Assembly (NCBI RefSeq): GCF_001984065.1
Contig: NZ_LYVP01000014.1
Span: 21,908-85,907 of the forward strand
DNA length: 64,000 nucleotides
Origin: Pseudomonas sp. KK4
Lineage (GTDB): Bacteria > Pseudomonadota > Gammaproteobacteria > Pseudomonadales > Pseudomonadaceae
Direction: 5' to 3'
In this document: positions 18,563-29,659 of the stretch, in pieces
Layout of the letters: each line of letters begins with the position of its first letter
Position numbering within the stretch: position 1 is the stretch's first letter
Translations under genes and position numbers: made by a program
The notes under the pieces: generated by a model
Told to the model about the DNA's origin: nothing
The model's database searches: none
What the model saw: only the letters and a program-made list of their open reading frames with translations

Positions 18563-20152
18563 ATGACTCGCATACGCAAGTGGTTACCCAAGCTCGCCCT
18601 GGTGGCAGCCTCGGTAATGGCAATTTCGGCGACGGCCGGGGCTGCTGAAAAACCCAATATTCTCGTGATTTTTGGCGACGACATCGGCCAGACCAACATC
18701 AGTGCCTATTCCATGGGCGTGGTCGGGTACAAGACTCCGAACATCGACCGCATCGCCAAAGAAGGCATGATGTTCACCGACTACTACGCGGAGAACAGCT
18801 GCACGGCCGGACGCTCGTCGTTCATCACTGGGCAGACGCCACTGCGTACCGGACTGTCAAAAGTCGGCATTCCTGGCGCGCCTGTAGGCCTGCAAAAACG
18901 TGACATCACCATCGCCCAGGCGCTGAAGTCCCAAGGCTACGCCACCGGGCAATTCGGCAAGAACCACCTGGGGGACAAGGACGAGTACCTGCCGACCAAC
19001 CACGGTTTCGACGAGTTCTTCGGCAACCTCTACCACCTCAATGCCGAAGAGGAACCCGAGCGCCCCTACTGGCCCAAAGATGACGCCGAATTCGTCAAGG
19101 CCAACACCCCGCGCGGGGTGATCCACAGCTTCGCCGACGGCAAGATCGAAGATACAGGCGCACTCACCACCAAGCGCATGGAAACCATCGACGACGAAAC
19201 CACCGCGGCGGCGCAGGCATTCATCGAGAAGCAGGCCAAGGCCGACAAGCCGTTCTTCGTCTGGATGAACACCACGCGCATGCACCTGTTCACCCATGTA
19301 CGCGATTCGATGAAGGGCCAGAGCGGCATGCCCGGCAACGAATACGCCGACGGCATGCTCGAGCACGACGGCGACGTCGGCAAACTGCTGAAGACCCTCG
19401 ATGACCTGAAAATCGCCGACAACACCATCGTTGTCTACACCACCGACAATGGCCCGAACCAGTTCTCCTGGCCGGATGCGGCGACCACGCCGTTCCGCAA
19501 CGAGAAGAACTCCAACTGGGAAGGCGCCTACCGGGTGCCGGCGATCATTCGCTGGCCGGGCAAGATCAAGGCCGGTGAAGTGTCCAACGAGATGTTCTCG
19601 GGCATGGACTGGTTCCCGACCCTGCTCGCGGCAGCGGGTGAAACCGAAGTCAAGGACAAGCTGCTCAAGGGCTGGGCGCCGACTGCCGGTGGCACCAACT
19701 TCAAGGTGCACCTGGACGGCTACAACCAATTGCCGTACCTGACCGGGCAACAGCCTAAAGGCGAGCGCAAGGAGTTCTACTACTTCAACGACGACGGCGT
19801 GCTGGTATCGATGCGCTTCGACAACTGGAAAGTGGTGTTCTGCGAGCAGCGTGAGCCGGGTGGCTTCAAGGTCTGGAGCGAACCGTTCGTGTGCCTGCGC
19901 GTACCGAAAATCCTCAACCTGAGGATGGACCCGTACGAACGTGCCGACGTGGTGTCCGATCAGTATTACGACTGGCAAACCAAGAACGTCTACCTGGCCG
20001 CTCAGGCGGTACAAAAATCTGCGGCGTTCCTGCAGACGTTCATCGAATATCCGCCTAGCCAGAAACCGGCCAGCTTCAGCGTCGACCAGATCCGTGCTGC
20101 GGTGGATGCCAAGATCGCGGAAAAAATGAAAGCTGCACCGGCGCCACAGTAA
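18563..20152 (+). CDS. secreted arylsulfatase, cysteine-type formylglycine sulfatase
   Basis: A 529-aa periplasmic sulfatase-family hydrolase. The signal peptide ends near ATAGAAE. The calcium-binding pair D39-D40 is in ILVIFGDDIGQTN. The active-site signature is C80-T-A-G-R, in which Cys would be oxidised to formylglycine; position +2 is Ala rather than the common Pro. Further metal and catalytic motifs are GKNHLGD, TTDNGPNQ and NEKNSNWEGAYRVPAIIRWPG. The ribosome site AAAGGAG precedes the start. It is the last gene before a strong terminator and is probably read from the same transcript as the MoxR/VWA genes. A formylglycine-generating enzyme is required but not seen in the window. Confidence 0.93.
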   Translation: MTRIRKWLPKLALVAASVMAISATAGAAEKPNILVIFGDDIGQTNISAYSMGVVGYKTPNIDRIAKEGMMFTDYYAENSCTAGRSSFITGQTPLRTGLSKVGIPGAPVGLQKRDITIAQALKSQGYATGQFGKNHLGDKDEYLPTNHGFDEFFGNLYHLNAEEEPERPYWPKDDAEFVKANTPRGVIHSFADGKIEDTGALTTKRMETIDDETTAAAQAFIEKQAKADKPFFVWMNTTRMHLFTHVRDSMKGQSGMPGNEYADGMLEHDGDVGKLLKTLDDLKIADNTIVVYTTDNGPNQFSWPDAATTPFRNEKNSNWEGAYRVPAIIRWPGKIKAGEVSNEMFSGMDWFPTLLAAAGETEVKDKLLKGWAPTAGGTNFKVHLDGYNQLPYLTGQQPKGERKEFYYFNDDGVLVSMRFDNWKVVFCEQREPGGFKVWSEPFVCLRVPKILNLRMDPYERADVVSDQYYDWQTKNVYLAAQAVQKSAAFLQTFIEYPPSQKPASFSVDQIRAAVDAKIAEKMKAAPAPQ

Positions 20153-20163
20153 GACCGCTTGAC

Positions 20164-20200
20164 CGCCGCTCGCCCTGACCGGCGAGCGGCCTCATTTTTT
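20164..20200 (+). terminator. rho-independent terminator after the arylsulfatase
   Basis: A perfect 10-bp GC-rich stem (GCCGCTCGCC / GGCGAGCGGC) with a 7-nt loop is followed by CTCATTTTTT. It marks the end of the long 5289-20152 gene run. Confidence 0.9.
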
Positions 20201-20217
20201 GCATGCGAACGCATTCC

Positions 20218-20309
20218 CTGCGGGAGCTGGCTTGCCAGCGATGGCGGGCGTCCAGTCACTGGAGATGTTGCCTGAGCCAACGCTATCGCTGGCAAGCCAG
20301 CTCCCGCAG
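20218..20309. repeat. REPIN, GCGGGAGCTGGCTTGCCAGC class
   Basis: Inverted arms CTGCGGGAGCTGGCTTGCC... and ...GGCAAGCCAGCTCCCGCAG lie between the sulfatase terminator and the next gene. A GTG at 20309 falls in the palindrome edge and is not used as a start here. Confidence 0.85.
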
Positions 20310-20350
20310 TGGGTGTGTTCAATACTGATTTTGTACAAGGCAACAAACCC

Positions 20351-22864
20351 ATGTCCTCACGTGTCGCCAGCAAGTCGTCGGCCATACCCGCCCCCCACGT
20401 CGCCTCCCCGGCGCTGTTGATCCCCGCCCTGCTGTTGTTCATCTCCGGCGCCGCCGCGCTGGTGTATCAGGTGCTGTGGATCAAGCAACTGTCGCTGGTG
20501 GTAGGCGTCGAGGTCTACGCCATCACCACCGGCATCAGCGCGTTTTTTGCAGGCCTGGCCTTGGGTGGCCTGCTGTTCGGGCGCTGGGCCGACCGCTTGC
20601 AGCAACCGGTGCTGCTGTACGCCGGGCTGGAAGTGCTGGTGGCGGTGCTGGGTGTCGGCGCGACCTTCGCCATGAGCCTGGCGGCCAGTCCGTTTGCCTG
20701 GCTGGAGCAGCAGGTGGGCTTGCTGGCCTGGGTGTTGCCGTTCGCGTTGGTGGGGATTCCGGCGCTGTTGATGGGCGGCACCCTGCCGGTACTGGTGCGT
20801 TCCCTGGCCAGCGATCCCCAGCAACTGGGCAAGGCCGGCGGTCACCTGTATGCGGCGAACACGGCGGGGGCCATCGCCGGCACCCTGCTCGCGGCGTTCG
20901 TGCTGATCGCCACCTTCGGCGTGCGTGGCAGCGCCTTGTTCGCGGCGATGCTCAACCTGCTGGCCGCGGCCGGTGCCCTGTGGTTTCAGCGCCATCGTCC
21001 GCGGCCGGTCGATGCGCCAACCAAACCTCACGCCGACAAGGCACCGGATCGCCTGGCGCTGTGGCTGTACGCGATCGCCGGCGGCGTGGCCCTGGGCTAC
21101 GAAGTGGTGTGGTCGCAATCGATCGTGCAGTTCATGAGCACCCGCACCTATGCTTTCGCCGTGGTATTGGCGACCTACCTCACCGGGTTGTTTATCGGCA
21201 GTGCACTGCTGGCCCGTCGGGTCGATCGCCTGCGCGATCCCTGGGGCGTGTTCGGTTTGCTGATTGCCGGTGCCGGGTTGGTTGCCTTGCTGGAAATCGC
21301 CCTGCTCGGTCGCTGGCTGGTGCTGGCGCAAAGCGTGGTGGAAGCCTGGGTGCTGTCATTGGGCGCCAGTGAACTGGTGGGCATGAGCGCGCGGTTTGCA
21401 GTGGCGGCGCTGAGCATCGTATTCGTGCCGACTCTGCTGCTGGGCGCGGCGTTTCCCGTGGCCCTGCGTTTGAGCGTCGGGCGTGAACAGGTGGGGCGCA
21501 ACGTCGGCGAAGTGGTCGCGTTCAATACCTTGGGCGGGATCATTGGCGTGATGCTGTGCGGGTTTGTGCTGATCCCGCTGTTGGGTCTGGTGCGCACGCT
21601 TGGCTTGCTGGCGATCATCGCGGCCGTCATTGGCTACTTCGCCGTGCGCAAGGGACATGGGGTCAAGAAAGGTCGGCGTCAGGGTGTGATCGCGGTCGGC
21701 CTGCTGTCGGTGATCGTCGCGCTGCTGACCCCGGTTGACAAACTGGCCAGCCTGCTGCCCGGCGCGCGTAACGGCACGCTGGCCTTCTACGAGGAGGGAC
21801 GCGGCGGCACCGTCGCCGTGGTCACCCAGGGCAAGGGCCAGAAGGCCTTCCAGCGCTTGTACATTCAAGGGGTATCGAACACTGGCGACGCCATGCCGTC
21901 CCTGCGCTACATGAGGATTCAGGCACTGTTGCCGCTGCTGATCCACAACGGCGAGCCGCGTTCGGCACTGGTGATCGGCTTCGGTACCGGCATCACCGCC
22001 GGCGCACTGACCCGTTATCCGGGGCTGGAGCAGCGCGTGGTCGCCGAGTTGCTGCCGTCGGTGGTCAAGGCCGCGCCGCTGTTCAAGGGCAACTTCAATG
22101 CCGCCGCCGATCCAGCGGTCGATGTGCGACTGCGTGACGGGCGCCAGGAGTTGCTGCGCAACCCGCAGCGCTACGACCTGATCACCCTCGAACCGCCGCC
22201 GCCCTCCGCTGCCGGTGTGGTCAACTTGTATTCCCGGGACTTTTACGCATTGGCCGCCAGCCGCTTGCAGACACAGGGCCTGGTGGCGCAGTGGTTGCCA
22301 CTGCCGACGCAGAACATCGACGACTCGCGCTCGCTGGTGCGCAGCTTCCTCGACGTATTCCCCTACGCCAGCCTGTGGACCAGCGAGTTCCACGAGATGC
22401 TGTTGGTGGGCTCGCTGGAACCGATCGAGCTGGATGCCGCGAAAATCAACGCGCGTTTCCAGCAGGACAGCGTGCGCAGCACCTTGCAGGATGTCGGCAT
22501 CGGTTCGGCGGCGGCGCTGCTGGCCACCTGGGTGACCGATCGCACGGGGCTTGAGCGCTTTGCCGCCGACGCACCCGCGGTGACCGACGATCAACCTCGC
22601 ATCGAGTACGCCCCCTGGGTTCGGTCCAAGGAAATCACCCGGGTACTGCCGGCGTTGCTGGACCTGCATACGGCGCCGCCACTGGTGAATGCCGACGAGG
22701 GTTTCATTGAACGGATGAACACCCAGCATCAACGCCTGATGCAGTTCTACCGGGCGAGCCTGCACGCCTACGACGGCGACCGCGATGCCTGGGCCCGAGA
22801 TGCACGCGAGGTGATGCGCGGCGATGGGGGCAATCCGTATTTCCGGTGGTTTGTCGGGGAGTGA
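20351..22864 (+). CDS. fused multi-span membrane transporter-like / spermidine-synthase-like protein
   Basis: An 837-aa protein with about a dozen or more hydrophobic helices in residues ~20-470 (for example LLIPALLLFISGAAALVYQVLWIKQ, a typical start of the fused MFS/spermidine synthase family). A soluble C-terminal Rossmann domain follows, containing SALVIGFGTGITAGAL (glycine-rich nucleotide-binding loop), VVAELLPSVVKAA and DLITLEPPPPSAAGVVNLYSRDFY. The last replaces the D-x-x-x-D-x-x-x-P type motif of true aminopropyltransferases, so spermidine synthesis is doubtful. The ATG at 20351 is favoured over an upstream GTG inside a REPIN. The substrate is unknown. The octaheme protein gene follows after a REPIN. 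Confidence 0.85.
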   Translation: MSSRVASKSSAIPAPHVASPALLIPALLLFISGAAALVYQVLWIKQLSLVVGVEVYAITTGISAFFAGLALGGLLFGRWADRLQQPVLLYAGLEVLVAVLGVGATFAMSLAASPFAWLEQQVGLLAWVLPFALVGIPALLMGGTLPVLVRSLASDPQQLGKAGGHLYAANTAGAIAGTLLAAFVLIATFGVRGSALFAAMLNLLAAAGALWFQRHRPRPVDAPTKPHADKAPDRLALWLYAIAGGVALGYEVVWSQSIVQFMSTRTYAFAVVLATYLTGLFIGSALLARRVDRLRDPWGVFGLLIAGAGLVALLEIALLGRWLVLAQSVVEAWVLSLGASELVGMSARFAVAALSIVFVPTLLLGAAFPVALRLSVGREQVGRNVGEVVAFNTLGGIIGVMLCGFVLIPLLGLVRTLGLLAIIAAVIGYFAVRKGHGVKKGRRQGVIAVGLLSVIVALLTPVDKLASLLPGARNGTLAFYEEGRGGTVAVVTQGKGQKAFQRLYIQGVSNTGDAMPSLRYMRIQALLPLLIHNGEPRSALVIGFGTGITAGALTRYPGLEQRVVAELLPSVVKAAPLFKGNFNAAADPAVDVRLRDGRQELLRNPQRYDLITLEPPPPSAAGVVNLYSRDFYALAASRLQTQGLVAQWLPLPTQNIDDSRSLVRSFLDVFPYASLWTSEFHEMLLVGSLEPIELDAAKINARFQQDSVRSTLQDVGIGSAAALLATWVTDRTGLERFAADAPAVTDDQPRIEYAPWVRSKEITRVLPALLDLHTAPPLVNADEGFIERMNTQHQRLMQFYRASLHAYDGDRDAWARDAREVMRGDGGNPYFRWFVGE

Positions 22865-22885
22865 TGTGGCGCCTGGAGCACCGTC

Positions 22886-22950
22886 TTCGCGAGCAAGCCC
22901 GCTCCCACAGGAACACGCATTCCAAAGGTGGGAGCGGGCTTGCTCGCGAA
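22886..22950. repeat. REPIN, GTGGGAGCGGGCTTGCTCGC class
   Basis: Two inverted 23-nt REPs with a 19-nt spacer directly downstream of the fused membrane protein gene. Confidence 0.92.
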
Positions 22951-23088
22951 GCTTTTGATTCTGACTGCGGGCCCGAAACCCAAGCTGAAATTCACAACGT
23001 CATTTGACAGCCACCCGCCATCCGGCAAAGCTGCACCGAGCATCAACGCGCGCCTGACGGCACACGCACCTGGACCACGGAAGTCGTA

Positions 23089-25455
23089 ATGCCGAAAGAT
23101 AAAAACAAAGCGGTAAAGCCAACCCCTGATTCGCAACCGAGCCCGATCAATCGCTATCTGTTCCCGGTCACCATCGGCATTCTGCTGCTGGCGGTCGCCG
23201 GCATCGGCTGGTTTCTGCTGAGCAGCCAACCTGTGCCCGCCCCCCATGCGCCGGTCAGCACGCCCGTGGCGCAATCCGCCAAACCGCAACCGGTGGCCCC
23301 TGCGGTGCAGATGGCACCGGCGACAATGGTCGACGAACAACAATGCCAGGGCTGCCACAGCGCCCAGGTCAAGGACTGGCAAGGCTCCCATCACCAATTG
23401 GCGATGCAGGAAGCGAATGCCGACACCCTGCTCGGCGACTTCAACAACGTCACCTTCAAGGCGGAAAACGAAACCACCCGTTTTTCGCACAAGGACGACG
23501 GCTTCTGGGTCAACACCCCCGGCATCGACGGCAAGAACGCCGACTTCAAGGTCGCGTACACCTTCGGCATCGCGCCGTTGCAGCAGTACCTGATCGAAGT
23601 CGGTGAGGGTCGCTTGCAGGCCCTGGGCGTGGCCTGGGATACCGAGAAGCACCGCTGGTTTCATCTGTATCCGGGCCAGGGCGTGACCTTCAAGGACCCG
23701 CTGCACTGGAGCAAACCGAGCCAGAACGCCAACTTCATGTGCGTCGAGTGCCATACCACCGGCTACAAGCGCAATTTCGATGCGGTGAAAAACACTTTCG
23801 ACAGCCAGTGGAACAGCCTCGGCGTCGGCTGCCAGGCCTGTCACGGTCCGGCGTCCAATCACCTGGAATGGACTGCGAAGAAAACCGACCTGATCCACGC
23901 CGGGTTCGCCGTCGACCTCAAGGACAAGAACGCCACCGTCGAAATCGAAACCTGCGCCCGCTGCCACGCTCGCCGAGCCCCGCTGGGCGACGGATACACC
24001 GTCGGCAAACGGCTCATGGACGATTACCTGCCGAGCACCCTGACCCGTGAGCTCTATGCCCTGGACGGCAAGATCAAGGATGAGGTGTTCGAACACGGCT
24101 CCTTCGCCCAAAGCAAAATGTTCGACAAGGGCGTGCGTTGCAGCAATTGCCACAACCCCCACAGCACGCAGCTCAAGGCATCGGGCAACGGCGTCTGTCT
24201 GCAATGCCACAACACCGCGGGCAAGACCTCGGTCGAGGGCGTCGACGGCAAGGGCTTGCAGGCGAAGGACTATGACTCCATCGAGCACACTCGCCACACC
24301 ATGGGCCAACCGGGATCGCAGTGCGTCGATTGCCACATGCCCGGAAAGTTCTACATGGGCAACGACTTCCGGCATGACCACAGCTTCAGCATCCCGAACC
24401 CCGAACGTGCGCAGAAGCTTGGCACGCCGGACGCTTGCCTGACCTGTCACCAGGGCAAGGCCGCAGACAAGGTCACCGAGCAGTTCAAACTGTGGACCGC
24501 CAGCAGTACGCCACAGGCCCCTCGCTACGACGAAAGCCTGTGGCTGATTCGCAAGGGGCAGCCCGGTGCGGCGAACGCGCTGTTCGAGCAGCTGCAGCGC
24601 AGCAACCTGCCGGCGATCCAGCGGGCGACCCTGATCAACGAACTGGCGTCGTACCCCAGCGAACAGGCGCTGAAACTGGCGACCAAGGACCTGAGCAATC
24701 CGGCCCCGCAAGTGCGTGAAAGCGCAGTACATGCGGTCAGCGCCTTCCTGCCGCCACCGGAGCGCGCACCGTTGCTGACGCCGCTGCTGAACGACCCCGT
24801 GAAAGCCGTGCGCATCGCCGCCGCTCGGGACCTGCTCAGCGTGGCGCGCAATGGTCTGGGCAATGCCCAGGACAGCTGGAACCAGGCCATCGCCGAATAC
24901 GAGGCGGTCCAGAAAAGCCTGGCCGAACGCGCCGAAGCCAATCTCAACCTGGCCATGCTGTATCAGGCCGATGGCCGAGGTGGCGAGGTCGAAGCGCTGC
25001 TGCGCACTTCGCTCAAGCGAGATCCGGACTTTTACCCGGCGCTGGTGACGCTGGTGCAGTGGCTGGAAGCCAACGGCCGCAGTCAGGAGGCCCAGACGCT
25101 GCTGGCGCAAAGCCTCAAGGACCACCCCGACGCCGCGCTGCTGCAACACACCCAGGGCTTGTCGCTGGTGCGCGCGGGCAAATCGGAGCAGGCCATGCCT
25201 TTCCTGCGCAAGGCGGCGCAACTGGAGCCCCAGAGCCCGCAGTTCGGTTACGTGCTGGCGGTGGCGTTGCATGACAGCGGCAAGGTCGATGCCGCATGCG
25301 AAGAACTGGAAAGACTGCTGAAAGTCCAGCCCACCCACCGCAACGCGCGCCTGGCCCTGATCCAGTACTACCTGAACAACGGGCAGGAACCCAAGGCCCA
25401 GGTGCTGTTGCAGGGCTGGAAGAAGATGAACATGGGGGATCCGGCGTTGAAATGA
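23089..25455 (+). CDS. membrane-anchored octaheme c-type cytochrome with C-terminal HEAT/TPR repeats
   Basis: A 788-aa protein. One N-terminal membrane anchor (YLFPVTIGILLLAVAGIGWFLL) and a Pro/Ala linker are followed by eight CxxCH heme sites: residues 86-90 CQGCH, 218-222 CVECH, 248-252 CQACH, 289-293 CARCH, 351-355 CSNCH, 370-374 CLQCH, 412-416 CVDCH and 450-454 CLTCH. The order resembles cytochrome c554/octaheme families. The C-terminal 320 residues form helical repeats: a HEAT-like part (NPAPQVRESAVHAVSAFLPP) and TPRs (RAEANLNLAMLYQADGRGGEVEALL; FLRKAAQLEPQSPQFGYVLAVALHD). It is predicted to face the periplasm and carry electrons while binding a partner through the repeats. Redox partner and substrate are unknown. 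Confidence 0.92.
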   Translation: MPKDKNKAVKPTPDSQPSPINRYLFPVTIGILLLAVAGIGWFLLSSQPVPAPHAPVSTPVAQSAKPQPVAPAVQMAPATMVDEQQCQGCHSAQVKDWQGSHHQLAMQEANADTLLGDFNNVTFKAENETTRFSHKDDGFWVNTPGIDGKNADFKVAYTFGIAPLQQYLIEVGEGRLQALGVAWDTEKHRWFHLYPGQGVTFKDPLHWSKPSQNANFMCVECHTTGYKRNFDAVKNTFDSQWNSLGVGCQACHGPASNHLEWTAKKTDLIHAGFAVDLKDKNATVEIETCARCHARRAPLGDGYTVGKRLMDDYLPSTLTRELYALDGKIKDEVFEHGSFAQSKMFDKGVRCSNCHNPHSTQLKASGNGVCLQCHNTAGKTSVEGVDGKGLQAKDYDSIEHTRHTMGQPGSQCVDCHMPGKFYMGNDFRHDHSFSIPNPERAQKLGTPDACLTCHQGKAADKVTEQFKLWTASSTPQAPRYDESLWLIRKGQPGAANALFEQLQRSNLPAIQRATLINELASYPSEQALKLATKDLSNPAPQVRESAVHAVSAFLPPPERAPLLTPLLNDPVKAVRIAAARDLLSVARNGLGNAQDSWNQAIAEYEAVQKSLAERAEANLNLAMLYQADGRGGEVEALLRTSLKRDPDFYPALVTLVQWLEANGRSQEAQTLLAQSLKDHPDAALLQHTQGLSLVRAGKSEQAMPFLRKAAQLEPQSPQFGYVLAVALHDSGKVDAACEELERLLKVQPTHRNARLALIQYYLNNGQEPKAQVLLQGWKKMNMGDPALK

Positions 25456-25478
25456 TCGGCGGTGGATGCGAAGGCGCC

Positions 25479-25552
25479 TTCGCGGGCAAGCCTCGCTCCT
25501 ACAGGGTTTTTGTGCCGTACGTAGATCCTGTGGGGGCTGACTTGCCGGCGAT
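25479..25552. repeat. degenerate REP pair
   Basis: REP-like arms TTCGCGGGCAAGCCTCGCTC... and ...GGGGGCTGACTTGCCGGCGA face each other in the space between convergent genes. Several mismatches to the intact classes suggest an old copy. Confidence 0.6.
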
Positions 25553-25590
25553 GTCATTTGCAAAGGCGAACCCAACGCCGGATCCATTCA

Positions 25591-26066
25591 CTATCGTCGG
25601 CGAAACAGCGGCCGTGGCTCGATCACCGAGCGTCCGTACAACACGCTCATTCCGGCCAGCCCTTTCAACGCGTCCTCGGCGGATTTGTCTGCGCGTACCG
25701 CAAAGCTGTCGAAACCGCACTGGCGCATGTGGCTCAGTTGATCACGCAACACATCGCCAATGGCGCGCAGCTCGCCGGTCCAGCCCAGGCGAGTGCGCAG
25801 CAGGTAGGCCTGGCTGTAGGCTCGGCCATCGCGAAAGCTTGGAAAATCCAAAGCGATCAGCGGCAGTTGGTCGAACCACGGTTTGAGGCCTTCCACTTCA
25901 TCGTCCGGCCCCAGCCAGACAGCGTTTGCCTGCGGATCCTCCAGCCAGCGCGCCAGCGGCACAATCAATGCCCCCGTCGGCCAGGGTCCATCCAGATCCC
26001 TGACCAAGGTCCAGCGGTCTTCGCCATCGATCCGCGCCACGCCCTGCTCCAGCCGCAACAGATTGT

Positions 26067-26070
<4 letters not shown>
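25591..26070 (-). CDS. DUF934 protein, partner of siroheme reductase
   Basis: A 159-aa DUF934 protein, annotated in many genomes as probably involved in sulfite reduction. Its features are the core PLIALDFPSFRDGRAYSQAYLLRTRLGWTGELRAIGDVLRDQ and MRQCGFDSFAVR. The family is nearly always encoded just after a CysI/NirA-type hemoprotein, as here (4-nt overlap with the upstream reductase gene). No cofactor-binding motif is evident. Its biochemical role is unproven; an accessory or electron-transfer role in sulfite or nitrite reduction is inferred from gene neighbourhood. Confidence 0.92.
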
Positions 26071-27740
<1,670 letters not shown>

Positions 27741-27982
27741 CTGGCTACCTCATCAGGGTTGTGCCCAACCACTATGGGCTCGCGCCGATCTGCATAACAG
27801 ATTCAGCTGTTTATGAAAAAACCGTATCAGAGAGCCTGTAACCCCTTGCGGGCGCGCAACTGATCTGATCCGCATAAAACAACTTTTGCTGAGCCTGTTT
27901 TGTTTTCCCCATGGTTTTTACAGTTCAAGGCCTGCCAGACCGGGTGGTGTGGCACGTCTTTGCAACCATGGAAGCAATGAGC

Positions 27983-29410
27983 ATGAGCACAGCAACTCTC
28001 GGACAGGCCTACAACTACAAGGTCGTCCGCCAATTCATCGTGGCGACCGTGTTCTGGGGCGTCGTGGGGATGGCGATGGGCGTGTGGATCGCCTCGCAAC
28101 TGGTATGGCCCGAAATGAACCTGGACCTGCCATGGACCAGTTTCGGCCGCCTGCGACCGCTGCACACCAGCCTGGTGATTTTCGGTTTTGCCGGCAGCGC
28201 GCAGTTCGCCGCCAGTTACTACGCGGTGCAGCGTACCTGCCAGGTGCGACTGTTCTCGGACACACTCGCGGCCTTCACCTTCTGGGGCTGGCAGTCGGTG
28301 ATCGTGGTGATGCTGATCAGCCTGCCGCTGGGCTACACCACCACCAAGGAATACGCCGAGATCGAATTCTCCGGCGCGGTATGGATGACCGTGGTCTGGG
28401 TGGCCTACGCCATCGTGTTCTTCACCACCCTGGTGCAGCGCAAGACCCAACATATCTATGTCGGCAACTGGTTCTTCGGCGCGTTCATCGTAGTGATCGC
28501 CATGCTGCACGTGGTCAACCACCTGTCGATCCCGGTGAGCTGGTTCAAGTCTTACCCGGTGTATTCCGGGGCCACCGACGCCATGGTCCAGTGGTGGTAC
28601 GGGCACAACGCGGTGGGCTTTTTCCTGACCACGGGTTTTTTGGGGATGATGTATTACTTCGTGCCCAAGCAAGTTGGGCGGCCGGTGTACTCCTATCGCC
28701 TGTCAATCGTGCATTTCTGGGCGCTGATCACCCTGTACATCTGGGCCGGCCCGCACCACTTGCACTACACCGCGCTGCCGGACTGGGCGCAGTCGCTGGG
28801 CATGGCCATGTCGCTGATCCTGCTGGCGCCGAGCTGGGGCGGGATGATCAACGGCATGATGACCCTGTCCGGGGCCTGGCATAAGTTGCGTACCGATCCG
28901 ATCCTGCGCTTTCTGGTGCTGTCCCTGGCGTTCTACGGCATGTCGACCTTCGAGGGGCCGATGATGGCGATCAAGACGGTAAACGCCCTCTCCCACTACA
29001 CCGACTGGACCATCGGCCACGTCCATGCCGGCGCCCTGGGCTGGGTGGCGATGATCACCTTTGGCGCGACCTATCACATGGTGCCGAAAGTCTTCGGCCG
29101 GGAGCAGATGCACAGCACGGCGCTGATCAACCTGCACTTCTGGCTGGCGACCATCGGCACCGTGCTGTACATCGCCTCGATGTGGGTCAACGGCATCACT
29201 CAGGGCCTGATGTGGCGCGCGATCAACGATGACGGCACGCTGACCTACTCCTTCGTCGAGGCCTTGCAGGCCAGTCATCCGGGGTTCGTGGTGCGCTTTG
29301 CCGGGGGCGTGTTCTTCCTCAGCGGCATGTTGCTGATGGCCTATAACGTGTGGCGCACGGTGCGGGTGTCAGACCTGGGCATGGCCGAACGCGAGGCGCA
29401 GATAGCCTGA
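27983..29410 (+). CDS. ccoN: orphan cbb3-type cytochrome oxidase subunit I (CcoN, CcoN4-like)
   Basis: A 475-aa catalytic subunit of a cbb3 heme-copper oxidase, with 12 predicted helices. The heme/copper ligands are visible: [22 protein letters not shown], the CuB/Tyr helix [27 protein letters not shown], and the two-histidine helix [18 protein letters not shown]. There are no ccoO or ccoP genes nearby, so it must assemble with subunits encoded elsewhere, as known for orphan CcoN subunits in P. aeruginosa. I chose ATG 27983 (GGAAG 7 nt upstream), which gives the usual N-terminus; ATGs at 27968 and 27977 are also in frame. It is divergent from the siroheme reductase. Confidence 0.92.
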   Translation: MSTATLGQAYNYKVVRQFIVATVFWGVVGMAMGVWIASQLVWPEMNLDLPWTSFGRLRPLHTSLVIFGFAGSAQFAASYYAVQRTCQVRLFSDTLAAFTFWGWQSVIVVMLISLPLGYTTTKEYAEIEFSGAVWMTVVWVAYAIVFFTTLVQRKTQHIYVGNWFFGAFIVVIAMLHVVNHLSIPVSWFKSYPVYSGATDAMVQWWYGHNAVGFFLTTGFLGMMYYFVPKQVGRPVYSYRLSIVHFWALITLYIWAGPHHLHYTALPDWAQSLGMAMSLILLAPSWGGMINGMMTLSGAWHKLRTDPILRFLVLSLAFYGMSTFEGPMMAIKTVNALSHYTDWTIGHVHAGALGWVAMITFGATYHMVPKVFGREQMHSTALINLHFWLATIGTVLYIASMWVNGITQGLMWRAINDDGTLTYSFVEALQASHPGFVVRFAGGVFFLSGMLLMAYNVWRTVRVSDLGMAEREAQIA

Positions 29411-29631
29411 TGATGGACATCGTGTTGAATATTCTGGGGGTGGCGTTCCTGTGGTTCGCCATCGAATACTGCCTGCGCCACCAGACTGTCGAGAGCCTGG
29501 AGGACGCCAGCCTGATCCCCTTTGCCGATGATCCGCAGGTGGCACGACGGGTGGAAGCGGCGACCGGTAGGTCGATCCATGCGGTGGCGCCGGAAGAGGC
29601 GAAGCCGGGCTGGATCAACCTCGATATGTGA
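29410..29631 (+). CDS. small CcoQ-like companion of orphan CcoN
   Basis: A 73-aa single-span protein whose ATG overlaps the ccoN stop (TGATG), so it is translationally coupled. It has a membrane helix (IVLNILGVAFLWFAIEYCL) and a short soluble tail. Its position and size match the small protein after ccoN4 in P. aeruginosa (ccoQ4, recalled). Sequence conservation in this family is weak. A second ATG three nt later (29413) is equally possible. Confidence 0.8.
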   Translation: MMDIVLNILGVAFLWFAIEYCLRHQTVESLEDASLIPFADDPQVARRVEAATGRSIHAVAPEEAKPGWINLDM

Positions 29632-29659
29632 AACGCTCCTGCACGGGGAGACTCGGGGA

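Noticed and set aside
20309..20350. GTG start at 20309 for the fused membrane protein
   Set aside because: It lies in a REPIN edge and would add 14 residues before the usual N-terminus; ATG 20351 is more plausible.
22768..25587. 939-codon minus-strand frame opposite the octaheme gene
   Set aside because: The eight CxxCH sites and repeat domains on the plus strand are decisive; the opposite frame has no domain.
27741..27982. Possible Anr/Fnr box in front of ccoN (CTGATCTGATCC)
   Set aside because: It does not fit TTGAT-N4-ATCAA with correct spacing; regulation by Anr cannot be supported from this sequence alone.
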